NCBI GenBank assembly: GCA_905221605.1
Contig: CAJNDS010000381.1
Span: 90,048 to 154,047, forward strand
Direction of reading: 5' to 3'
DNA: 64,000 bases
Source: Symbiodinium natans
Lineage: Eukaryota; Sar; Dinophyceae; Suessiales; Symbiodiniaceae
The translations under genes and the position numbers were made by a program. The notes beneath the pieces were generated by a model. That model was not told the DNA's origin. It made no database searches and saw nothing but the letters and a program-made list of their open reading frames with translations. Numbering within the stretch: position 1 is the first letter of the stretch; every line of letters starts with the position of its first letter. Positions 32,657-40,324 of this stretch are shown here, piece by piece.

Positions 32657-34597
32657 ATGGATGCCATCAAGGAGTGGCTGACGAAGCATGGCTATTCGGA
32701 TTTGCTGGATTGGGCTTCGCATGAAGGCCTGGAAACGGTGGATGATTTAGCCTTCTTCTTTACTGACACGCATGTGCCGACATCAGAGCCGCTCAAGGCT
32801 GCTTGGGTACAGGCAAGAGAGTGCAGATCAGATGGTTATGTCATTGCAAAAGACTTGCTGCAAGTCGGTCACATAGCGTGCGGCCCACGGATGCGCAAGC
32901 CTCATGTGCGTGCTAAAGCGACGCAAGGTATGCTCAAACCACTCACTGTAAAGGTTGATTTCATTCAGCGCCAGTTGCAAGTAAACCGAGCCATTCAGTT
33001 GTCAATGTCCTGGGCGCCAGCATTTGGTGTCAAAGCTGGAGTGGTCGATGAAGCCATGTTGCAGCGACGTGTCAAGTCATTGTCTGCGCGTCTATTGGGA
33101 TTTGAGCCGCGTACGGTGAAAGCTGCGCTAGCTGAGTGGCAACGATTGTGGAGCCATGTCCGCAGTCAAAATCCGCCCAGCGCAGCTCTTCAGTTCGGGG
33201 CTGGCGTCCCGGCAGTTCTTGTAGAAGATTACATCAACATCTCCTCCGAAGGAAAAGGGACATCTGTGCCGAAGGCATGCTACGATCGCTTGGCCTGGCT
33301 TGCCCGACACTTGCAAGCGCCTCTTGATATGGAAGCAGTTCCTGTGCCCCGCACTGTGCACCAGGCGGAGCTGCGCGATTCTGGGGAGCGAGGGCAGGCT
33401 GTGCCGCTGGAGCCTTTTATGGTGGGTTTCCTCTGCAGCCGTGCGCAAGAGGCCAGAACTCAGCAACTGGCATCAGCGTGCGTCTTGTCTGTGATGGTGG
33501 TCTTGGCGTTCATGCCGCTGCGATATCGACATGCTTTGCGCATGGTGCCGGTCAGTAGGGCTCCAAAGTGGGTCTGTTTCTGGGTTTTTCGTGGTAAAGG
33601 CAGAATCAATGGCATCAGGAAAGGATTCAGTTGGTTCGTGCCGAGATTGCCGGTGCTGGAAGAGTCATTGCGCTGCATCTGGGATGGATGGCACAGCACG
33701 CAAGCTTTGCCTTGCTACCAGGCAAGCCCGCCTGTTTTCATTTGCCACATTGATGGTCGCGCTGTGTCCCTGTCTCAGTTCAATGACATGGCGCAGCGAC
33801 AGCTGGCAGATGTCTTGTGCGCGGATTCGCCGCCCGTGTCTTCGTACTCCTTCCGACGCTGCGCTCCCACAGCGCTAGATTGCCGCGGTGCCCCATGGCC
33901 TGAGCGCTTTGATGTGGGAGGGTGGCAGATGGACGAGGCGGCAATTCGCGATCGCAGGGCAACCAGAAATTCCATGCCTTTCCGCTATAGTGGCCAGCGC
34001 GAGGGGAACGAAGTGCAGAGCAAGGCGCTTCACGCTTTGACGTTCGCTGCTTCTTTGGAGGCGAACGTGTCGTCCTGGCAGGATTTTCGGGCTTGGTGGA
34101 CACGTCAGCCAGCGGCCACGGTGCAGTCCTGGCAAGAGGAGGCAGCAACCTACGCGGACTTCTCTGCGAAGGCGGAGTTTGCAGCACGGGCCCCAGGTCA
34201 CCTGAAACACATGGAAAATCGAAGGTATGTGCCTCGCCAGCCTTCTTTGCAGCCATCGCGACCATGTGGGAAGCGTGTCTTTGATCCTCAGAGTTGGGTG
34301 TCAGCGGGCCGACGCGGCGCTCTCATGCATCTGTGCCGCGCGGATGCTGTGGGCCCTGTATGCTCATGGCGTCAGAAGCTGAAGAACGGCGTCTTCAAAG
34401 GAAAAGCTTTGAGGTTTGACTCCTTGTCTGAGGCGGTCAGTGCAGATCGTCCTTTTTGTACAGCTTGCGTTTTCTTGTTGCCAGAGCATCTAAAGAGCCA
34501 GGTGGTTTCAGCGCAAGAAATCAAGAAGCGTACTGAAGCGCGTGCTTGTTACCCATCCATGTCTGCGTCGCGCAAAGAGCGCCAGCGGTGTTTTTAG
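32657..34597 (+). CDS. Tyrosine recombinase (retroelement ORF1)
   Basis: This 646-residue protein should integrate the circular DNA copy of the element. The start ATG has a good context (gccATGG). A catalytic-domain reading fits residues about 270-446: a first Arg in MPLRYRHALRM (about 290), a Lys hairpin in FRGKGRING (about 312-320), a second box SSYSFRR (Arg about 400, with Ser where many recombinases have His), GGW at about 421-423 and a candidate nucleophile Tyr444 in MPFRYSG. These are matched by eye to the diverged recombinases of Ngaro/DIRS elements. Residues about 10-55 form a small helical module also present in the Gag-like ORF. The C-terminal 90 residues are Cys-containing (HLC, FCTAC). 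It is uninterrupted. It lies first in the element, upstream of gag and pol, which is unusual for Ngaro and DIRS. Confidence 0.78.
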   Translation: MDAIKEWLTKHGYSDLLDWASHEGLETVDDLAFFFTDTHVPTSEPLKAAWVQARECRSDGYVIAKDLLQVGHIACGPRMRKPHVRAKATQGMLKPLTVKVDFIQRQLQVNRAIQLSMSWAPAFGVKAGVVDEAMLQRRVKSLSARLLGFEPRTVKAALAEWQRLWSHVRSQNPPSAALQFGAGVPAVLVEDYINISSEGKGTSVPKACYDRLAWLARHLQAPLDMEAVPVPRTVHQAELRDSGERGQAVPLEPFMVGFLCSRAQEARTQQLASACVLSVMVVLAFMPLRYRHALRMVPVSRAPKWVCFWVFRGKGRINGIRKGFSWFVPRLPVLEESLRCIWDGWHSTQALPCYQASPPVFICHIDGRAVSLSQFNDMAQRQLADVLCADSPPVSSYSFRRCAPTALDCRGAPWPERFDVGGWQMDEAAIRDRRATRNSMPFRYSGQREGNEVQSKALHALTFAASLEANVSSWQDFRAWWTRQPAATVQSWQEEAATYADFSAKAEFAARAPGHLKHMENRRYVPRQPSLQPSRPCGKRVFDPQSWVSAGRRGALMHLCRADAVGPVCSWRQKLKNGVFKGKALRFDSLSEAVSADRPFCTACVFLLPEHLKSQVVSAQEIKKRTEARACYPSMSASRKERQRCF

Positions 34598-34621
34598 CCT
34601 TGAAGTTGCCGCAGTCAGGAC

Positions 34622-34638
34622 TCCTTTTTTTCTTGTAG
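34622..34638 (+). promoter_or_regulatory. Splice-acceptor-like site before Gag-like ORF
   Basis: TCCTTTTTTTCTTGTAG is a strong polypyrimidine tract ending in TAG, 49 nt before the Gag-like ATG at 34688 and 24 nt after the recombinase stop. It fits a trans-splice acceptor that would make the second ORF translatable from its own mRNA. Inferred. Confidence 0.4.
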
Positions 34639-34687
34639 CTTCGTAGTGGCCTTGTTCTTTGAGCAGCGCTCGCTCTCAGCCAGTAGC

Positions 34688-35878
34688 ATGGCTCTGACAG
34701 TGGCAGACCTGCAACCCCCAGCACAGCCTGCGGATGACCCTTCCGAGCTCTTCAAGGAGCTGTGCCTCAAGTTCAATGTCAATGAAAAAGTCGGCGCCTT
34801 CTTAGTCAATGAGGGATGCCGTAGCCTTGAAGACTTTGCCAAGTTCGTCACGAATGACGATGAGGTTAGGGTCCATGTGATTGACAAAGTGCAGGATTTG
34901 TCGAACAAGGGCGTGCAAACGGCTAGAGTTCGCAAAGCCTGGGCGGCAGTAGTCGAAGCTGTCCAGAAAGCAGCTGACAAGAAGCGCAAAGGTCTCGAAA
35001 CCCCTGAGCTGGAAGCTTTGTTGGGCACAGAAGAGCTTGAGTCTCTTCACGTTGCCTTTTGGGGGCGCTATCGGATGAGGTATCCGGCAGCTCGCACGCC
35101 GTCAGATTTGCTGGTGTCAAATCTCAATCGCCTTTTCAAAAGCAGACTCCTCACCATTCACAAAGTCCTCAAAGTCAAATCGTTGGCAGCACAGCTCAGC
35201 GGTGAAAAGAAGCGCACCAAGGTCACGGAGGGTGTGCACATTGTCCATGCTGAAACGGTAGAGGACCATGTCGAAGAAAATGTAGCCAATTTTTTGATCC
35301 AGCTGGAGATGCTGATGGTGGCTTTCGCTAAAGCAGGCACGTTTGCGCCGCCTGATGTCCCGACTTCTCCTGAAGATGTGCATTCTGACCCATGCAGCTA
35401 TGTTTTTTGCCCGCTGGATGTTTGCATGGCGCATTTTCATAGGGTGCAGAAGTATGTCATGTCAATGCCCGTGAGCCGCTTGCCAGAAATCGTGACCAAA
35501 GAAGAGGAGGACAGGGCTCTCTGGTGTGAGCGGTTTCGGGGCAGCAAGCGCACGATCGGCGCCGTCATTCGAGAAGTCTACACTGAGAGGCAAGCAGTGT
35601 GGAGTTTGCCAAGCTCAGCTGACGTGCCACCTCCGCCTGCTGCGGAGCTTGAAAGCACCAGGAAGTCCAAGACTGTTTACTATGCTACTGCGCTGAAGGA
35701 TGGCAAAGCCATCTGCCAGGATTGGAACCGTGGCCAGTGTGTCAAGTCGGGCCCTTGCCCCAAGAAGCAGCTGCACGTGTGCAATGTGCAGGTAGGTTCC
35801 CGGCAAGCGCGAGTCTGTGGCATGAGCAACCACCGTGGCATCAACTGCAAGCAGGCGGAAAGGGCCCGCAAGGCCTGA
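34688..35878 (+). CDS. Gag-like protein with zinc fingers (ORF2)
   Basis: This is probably the nucleic-acid-binding structural protein of the element. From ATG 34688 it has 396 residues; the open frame extends upstream to GTG 34646, but the ATG follows the acceptor-like site. Residues near the N-terminus carry the helical module EGCRSLEDFAKFVT shared with ORF1. The C-terminus has Cys-x7-Cys-x5-Cys-x5-His (CQDWNRGQC, then CPKKQLHVC; nt 35713 onward) followed by Cys-x4-His-x4-Cys (CGMSNHRGINC), the type of zinc-finger tail seen in Gag-like proteins of tyrosine-recombinase retroelements. It ends at TGA 35876-35878, and the same reading frame continues open into the pol region, so read-through is possible. 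Confidence 0.72.
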   Translation: MALTVADLQPPAQPADDPSELFKELCLKFNVNEKVGAFLVNEGCRSLEDFAKFVTNDDEVRVHVIDKVQDLSNKGVQTARVRKAWAAVVEAVQKAADKKRKGLETPELEALLGTEELESLHVAFWGRYRMRYPAARTPSDLLVSNLNRLFKSRLLTIHKVLKVKSLAAQLSGEKKRTKVTEGVHIVHAETVEDHVEENVANFLIQLEMLMVAFAKAGTFAPPDVPTSPEDVHSDPCSYVFCPLDVCMAHFHRVQKYVMSMPVSRLPEIVTKEEEDRALWCERFRGSKRTIGAVIREVYTERQAVWSLPSSADVPPPPAAELESTRKSKTVYYATALKDGKAICQDWNRGQCVKSGPCPKKQLHVCNVQVGSRQARVCGMSNHRGINCKQAERARKA

Positions 35879-36979
35879 TGGTGCCCAGGCGAGGGCGGGC
35901 CAGAGACTTCGCTTGGGGCCAGTCTGCAGTCTGGCAGTTGTGCCGCCGCGTTGCCACCAGCAGTCCAGCTGGAGTTTTGCCAGGAAGCCATTGTCAGTGG
36001 TTTCCGCTTCATGTTTCCGAGAGAAGCGCTGCATGGCTTTGCATTGCCCATGCTGCAAGATTTGTTCAACCATCCGTTTTTCACGTTGTTTCACCAATGG
36101 ACTGCCGATCATCGAGTGGATGTCAACACAAGTCACCTAACAGCAACTGCCAAGGTTCAGCCAAGCTTGGGATTGCAGACAACAGTCCTGGCCCAAAAAG
36201 GTGCGTTGCCCAGCAAAGTTCTTCCTCACCAAAGCAAGGAAGCCCTATTCCGAGCATGCTGTAAAGCATCCCATGAGGAGAGGTTGCCGTTTGATGATTT
36301 GGCATGCTCTGCAGATTTTTCTTTTGCGGCGTGGTGTGCCATTCATTGCTTGCCGGTTTTGCGAGACCACCGCAAGTTAGGCCGCGACCTGCTGCAGGAA
36401 TTGTCGCGCCGCTGCCAGCCCCTATCCCGCCATTTGCGAAAATTTTTGCATCCGTCAATCAACAGTGTGGCAGGGCACATCCATGTTGGGCTTATTGCTG
36501 CCTTGATAATCCTCATGAAGTGGCCGGACAGGACTCTGCCTCTGGGATTTTTGCAAGGCTTTGCGTTGATTGGTCAGCTTGAGACGGTCAGCATCTGGAC
36601 AGCAGTTGATGAGGTTCCCGACATCGATGAGGCCACCTTGTGTGGCACAGGCCCAGCCGTGTTGCAGCAGTACGGCCGGAGACATTTTGACCAGGATGAG
36701 CTGCAATTCCTTTGGGCCAGTTGCCAGAAGGAAGTGGCCAATGGCAAAGCGGGCGCGCCTGTAACCGTGGAGTCGCTGGATGTGGAATATGGCAAAGACT
36801 CTTGGTCTGTAGTGCCTGCCTTTGTGCATACTCAGCCGGACGGGAAGCGCAGACGCATCGATGATGCTAAAGCTGGCATGCAAAATCTTGCCACGGCTTT
36901 TTTCGGAACGTTTCAGTATGGTCTCTGCCATGATGCCTGCCGTGGCTGCTCGAGCGCTTGGAGCGTGGGCAGCGCGTGA
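35879..36979 (+). CDS. Pol N-terminal part: RT fingers region (ORF3)
   Basis: This frame directly continues the Gag frame after the TGA at 35876-35878 and contains no ATG near its start (the first usable non-ATG start would be TTG 35951). It encodes the N-terminal part of the reverse transcriptase: a helical region followed by VVPAFVHTQPDGKRRRIDDA, which matches the RT fingers motif K-x-R-x-I-D-D, and MQN. The true protein then appears to switch frame at the T run 36898-36903 into the next ORF; beyond that run this frame loses RT similarity. Expression may depend on stop read-through from gag or on its own mRNA. Confidence 0.7.
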   Translation, partial: WCPGEGGPETSLGASLQSGSCAAALPPAVQLEFCQEAIVSGFRFMFPREALHGFALPMLQDLFNHPFFTLFHQWTADHRVDVNTSHLTATAKVQPSLGLQTTVLAQKGALPSKVLPHQSKEALFRACCKASHEERLPFDDLACSADFSFAAWCAIHCLPVLRDHRKLGRDLLQELSRRCQPLSRHLRKFLHPSINSVAGHIHVGLIAALIILMKWPDRTLPLGFLQGFALIGQLETVSIWTAVDEVPDIDEATLCGTGPAVLQQYGRRHFDQDELQFLWASCQKEVANGKAGAPVTVESLDVEYGKDSWSVVPAFVHTQPDGKRRRIDDAKAGMQNLATAFFGTFQYGLCHDACRGCSSAWSVGSA

Positions 36980-38279
36980 AGGAGCAGTGACCATGTTGCA
37001 GAGCACCCGCCTTTTCACAGCTGCAGAAGATCTGCCGGAGGCGTACCGCATTTTGCCAGTTCATCCTCGGCATCTCAGACACAACAACGTGGCTGTGCAA
37101 CATCCCCAAACAAAAGAGGTTCATGTCTTTCCATGTTGGGCCTTGTTGTTTGGATTTGCCGCCAGCGTTTTTCAGTTTGAGAGATTTTCCTTTTTCTTGG
37201 AGGCGGCTGGGAGGCGAGTCCTGCATCTCATGGTGAGCCTCTACGTGGACGACAGCCATTTAGATGATTTGGAGTGTGCAGGAGGGCATGGGCAAGCTCT
37301 GTGGAAAGAGTTGGCCACTGAGTGCGGCCAGTCCTTTAAAGAAGCCAAGGCTCAAGACCTCGCGCTGCAAAACGATTTTTTGGGTATTTCTCATGACACC
37401 AGCGCTGCCTTCAGTTCATGGACTGTCTCCTTTCATGCCAAGCAGAGCCTTGTGGACAAAGCTGTTGGGTTGATTCGCGCAAGGATGGCTGCAGGCCGCA
37501 CGACCCCTGCGCAGGCCTCCAAGATTCGAGGCGTTTGCGGCTTCATTGCCCTCGCGCAGTGGGGGCGTGTTGGTCGTGCTCCATTTGGCCCCTTGCGCCG
37601 CAGGCAGTACAGTGACAAGCATCCGTGGGACAATTCGCGGGAGCTGTGCAGGGCGTATAATTTGCTCCTGATGCTTTTGGAGTTCCATGTGCCTAGAACA
37701 GTCAAAGTAACAGCCAGTGCGCTTGGTTTCCTGGTTGTGGCCTCGGATGCGCAAGCTGATTCAAACCCTTCGGGCGGTGTGCTGATTTACGACCCTGTGA
37801 CAGGTCACAAAGTGGGGGGGCACTTGCAATTTCAGCAGCAACTTCTGGAAGCTTGGGGGTATTCTCCTGCAGCGTTGCGGGCTGGAGCAAATCCCATAGC
37901 TTTGTGTGAGTGCTGCATGTTGCCAATTACCCTCATGAATTTTCGGAATATCTTCGCAGGAAGAGACGTTTTATGGCTGTGCGACAACACGACTGCACTC
38001 TATTCCATTGTCAAGGGCACAGCTAGGGGTCCGCAGCTGGATTGCATCGTTGCGGTGTTTCATTTTCTCTTGTATTTCCTCAACGTCCGATGCTGGCTCG
38101 AGTGGGTGGGCAGTAACAGCAATTATTCGGATGGAATCAGCAGAGAATTGGACAAGGATCCTTTCAGCACAGCTCATGGCTTCGAGCTTCGGCCGATGTG
38201 GTGCCCGCAATCCTTGTGGTTCCAACCCTTGCGGGTGATGTGGAAACGTTGTCAGCAGTTTGAAGTTAGTCACGTCTGA
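36822..38279 (+). CDS. Pol C-terminal part: RT palm and RNase H (ORF4)
   Basis: This makes the catalytic part of the reverse transcriptase and the RNase H that degrades the RNA template. The frame is +1 relative to ORF3; true coding probably starts at the T run near 36900, not at 36822. Motifs in order: motif A region EDLPEAYRILPVHP (about 69-82), motif B FGFAASVFQFERF (about 110-122), motif C YVDD (141-144), LG after it (FLGIS), then RNase H acidic residues in VVASDAQ (Asp309), LCECC (Glu364), CDNTTALYSIVKG (Asp388) and NYSDGISR (Asp437). These four acidic residues look complete. The length, 485 residues from the frame start, and the domain order agree with DIRS/Ngaro RT-RH. No methyltransferase or hydrolase follows. 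Confidence 0.9.
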   Translation: MCILSRTGSADASMMLKLACKILPRLFSERFSMVSAMMPAVAARALGAWAAREGAVTMLQSTRLFTAAEDLPEAYRILPVHPRHLRHNNVAVQHPQTKEVHVFPCWALLFGFAASVFQFERFSFFLEAAGRRVLHLMVSLYVDDSHLDDLECAGGHGQALWKELATECGQSFKEAKAQDLALQNDFLGISHDTSAAFSSWTVSFHAKQSLVDKAVGLIRARMAAGRTTPAQASKIRGVCGFIALAQWGRVGRAPFGPLRRRQYSDKHPWDNSRELCRAYNLLLMLLEFHVPRTVKVTASALGFLVVASDAQADSNPSGGVLIYDPVTGHKVGGHLQFQQQLLEAWGYSPAALRAGANPIALCECCMLPITLMNFRNIFAGRDVLWLCDNTTALYSIVKGTARGPQLDCIVAVFHFLLYFLNVRCWLEWVGSNSNYSDGISRELDKDPFSTAHGFELRPMWCPQSLWFQPLRVMWKRCQQFEVSHV

Positions 38280-38358
38280 GGAGCATGCGGCACCAGCCGA
38301 ACCGTGTGGACAGTCGAGCATCGTTGGCAGAAAAGTGTGAATACATCGGAGCAGCGTT

Positions 38359-38614
38359 GGGTGAGTCACACTCCTGATGCTATCATGTCTGTGTTCTATT
38401 ATCAGCTGCCAACTTTTGCCTTAATTCTGCCAATGCGATTCAGTACGGCTTTGTTGGCCGCAGAAAAACCAAATCTGCATGCAGTCGCTGATATGTTTAT
38501 GCTTGTGCTGTCAGGCTAGGGCAGGCATGGTGCAGCACACATAAACAGGCGCGACATCAGGCACCGACGATCTTGGCTCAGGCCAAGGGAGTCGTGCCAG
38601 CAGAACTCTTTTCT
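38359..38614 (+). repeat. Internal split-repeat junction B1-A2
   Basis: B1 is 38359-38500 and A2 is 38500-38614; they share the T at 38500. B1 equals B2 (38732-38873) and A2 equals A1 (32511-32625). In known Ngaro-type elements this junction is the internal copy used to join the two ends, so it should equal the circle junction. Confidence 0.93.
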
Positions 38615-38731
38615 CCCTCCCTGGCCCACCCTGGTTTCTGACCGCATATGGGGGGGACGGCAGCTGTGCGCCGCAGGGGGATGCTAGTACGTTGAGACTG
38701 GATAGCGCAAGGGCGCGTAGGCATGTGCATG

Positions 38732-38873
38732 GGGTGAGTCACACTCCTGATGCTATCATGTCTGTGTTCTATTATCAGCTGCCAACTTTTGCCTTAATTC
38801 TGCCAATGCGATTCAGTACGGCTTTGTTGGCCGCAGAAAAACCAAATCTGCATGCAGTCGCTGATATGTTTAT
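38732..38873 (+). repeat. Split direct repeat B2 (right terminus)
   Basis: Begins GGGTGAGTCACACTCCTGAT and ends GATATGTTTAT; the next bases (CTTGG) are host. A 117-bp spacer (38615-38731) separates it from A2. Confidence 0.95.
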
Positions 38874-40189
38874 CTTGGTATGTCGTTCTCTATCGTCTGC
38901 AATGAGTATGAGAATGAATTTGATTAGCAAGCGCATGGATGGTTGGGAAGGGCCACTTGCATTGAGGACAGAGCGCGCTTCTGCAACGCACTCTTGTGTG
39001 AGGGGATGCATATGAGAGTATGAGAGAAGCTGTGATTGGGTTTTTCGGTGCTCTTGGGAATATGCAGGGTTCAGGGTATTCTCGCCAGCTCAGGCTTGAC
39101 AACCGCTTTCCTGGGGAGTTGTCAAAACTTCTTATGGTGGCAGAGCACATTCTTAGAACCACTGAGACTGAGAGCGGAATTTCTGCAGGAACCAACTCGT
39201 GCGGATTTGCATGTGGAGCGAACGCTGAAACTGCCAACATCTGAAAATGTGCATCGCGTCCCCTGACTCGTCGCGTAGAGCTCTTGATCTACACGATGCT
39301 CGGCCGGAGTCTGCGTCAGTAGCTCCGGCATATGCTCCGGCTTGACTTCCTACTTCCTTATTACTTTTGTCACTTTGGTCACAAAATGTGGGCCTCCAAC
39401 AAAATTGCGTTAAAAACAGAGGAGAGACATGTGGACAGGGTGCTTCTCTGCACTTGTGGCACTTGTGCAGCTCTGTGCTGAGGACCTGGCACCTGGAGCC
39501 GAGGGACCTTACGCCGCGCTTTGAGGCGTATCGCCTTCATCTCTCTATGCACATGTCGGCAATGTGGACTTCAAAGAGCAGAGTGCAAAAGCATCGTAGA
39601 AAAGTTTGCGGGTGTCCAACTTCTAGGCGCTGGTTCCTAATTTCTACCCAGGTGTGACGCACCCTGGTTCAGCAAAAGGCTGTTGTTCAAGACGCATGCT
39701 CACAGAGCATTCCGCAATTTCCGTGCCTTTTTGCCATGAGCCATCATGAACCCATTGTGATGAACCCGTTGTCGTTCCTTCCCGAGTTCAGTTGTACACC
39801 GCGCCACACTTCATGCAGAGTCGCCTGGAGACTTGCAGCTCTGGAGGATGTTTTTTTAAGCTTCTCAAAATCCACAGATTGAAAAGGGAGACAAACTCCA
39901 AACAGCTTTTCCACCAAAATGATCGGCTTTGCGACTCCAGCGATGTTTCTGTCAAGTCACAAGGACAGTTTGTTTGTGCAAGGAATGTGGTTTGTTCACA
40001 CCTCCCAGCCCTGGAGTCTATATACACTAGTAGCTTCCGTTTTGGGTTGCTGTACAGTAGCATGGAAGGCTGTCGCTGACTGCAGAGACGGGCCTGGCGA
40101 GTGCTCTGGCCAAAGAGGCGAGTTGAAAGGGACAATTCTGGATGTCAAGGGATACTCCCCACCTGCGGCCAGGGTCGCCAGGCGACCAG
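38874..40189. other. Right flank of retroelement; weak coding-like frame
   Basis: A 74-codon plus frame at 39020-39244 has natural composition (VIGFFGALGNMQGSGYSRQL) but no family and a competing frame. The remainder shows nothing recognisable. Confidence 0.25.
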
Positions 40190-40324
40190 TCGAAGCACAA
40201 GGACAACGGTCAAGCTCTTAGCGTATCACTGGATGTTTTGCTCGACGATTTGGGCATTCTAGGTGGAGGTTCCGAAGCTGTCGCTGCATTTCAGGACCTA
40301 GCAGTACAAGGACTTAGCTCCTAG
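40190..40324 (+). CDS. Anonymous C-terminal exon-like segment
   Basis: After an AG acceptor (gcgaccag|TCG) the frame encodes ALSVSLDVLLDDLGILGGGS and continues to EAVAAFQDLAVQGLSS before a TAG stop at 40322-40324. The composition is typical of a real protein end. No family was recognised and no upstream exon was placed. Confidence 0.33.
   Translation, partial: SKHKDNGQALSVSLDVLLDDLGILGGGSEAVAAFQDLAVQGLSS

Larger units (their letters stand above)
32511..38873 (+). mobile_element. Ngaro-like tyrosine-recombinase retrotransposon
   Basis: The element is 6363 bp and shows split direct repeats: A1 at the left end (32511-32625), B1 and A2 abutting near the right (38359-38500 and 38500-38614), and B2 at the right end (38732-38873). 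A1 equals A2 over 115 bp and B1 equals B2 over 142 bp as read by eye. This A1-body-B1A2-B2 layout is known from Ngaro, PAT-like and VIPER elements, where B1A2 templates the rejoining of the ends into a circle. Between lie a tyrosine recombinase, a Gag-like zinc-finger protein and RT-RNase H, all on plus. The repeats are identical, so insertion is recent. There is no target-site duplication, as expected of recombinase integration; both ends share only a T at the crossover. One stop and one frame change interrupt gag-pol. Confidence 0.93.
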
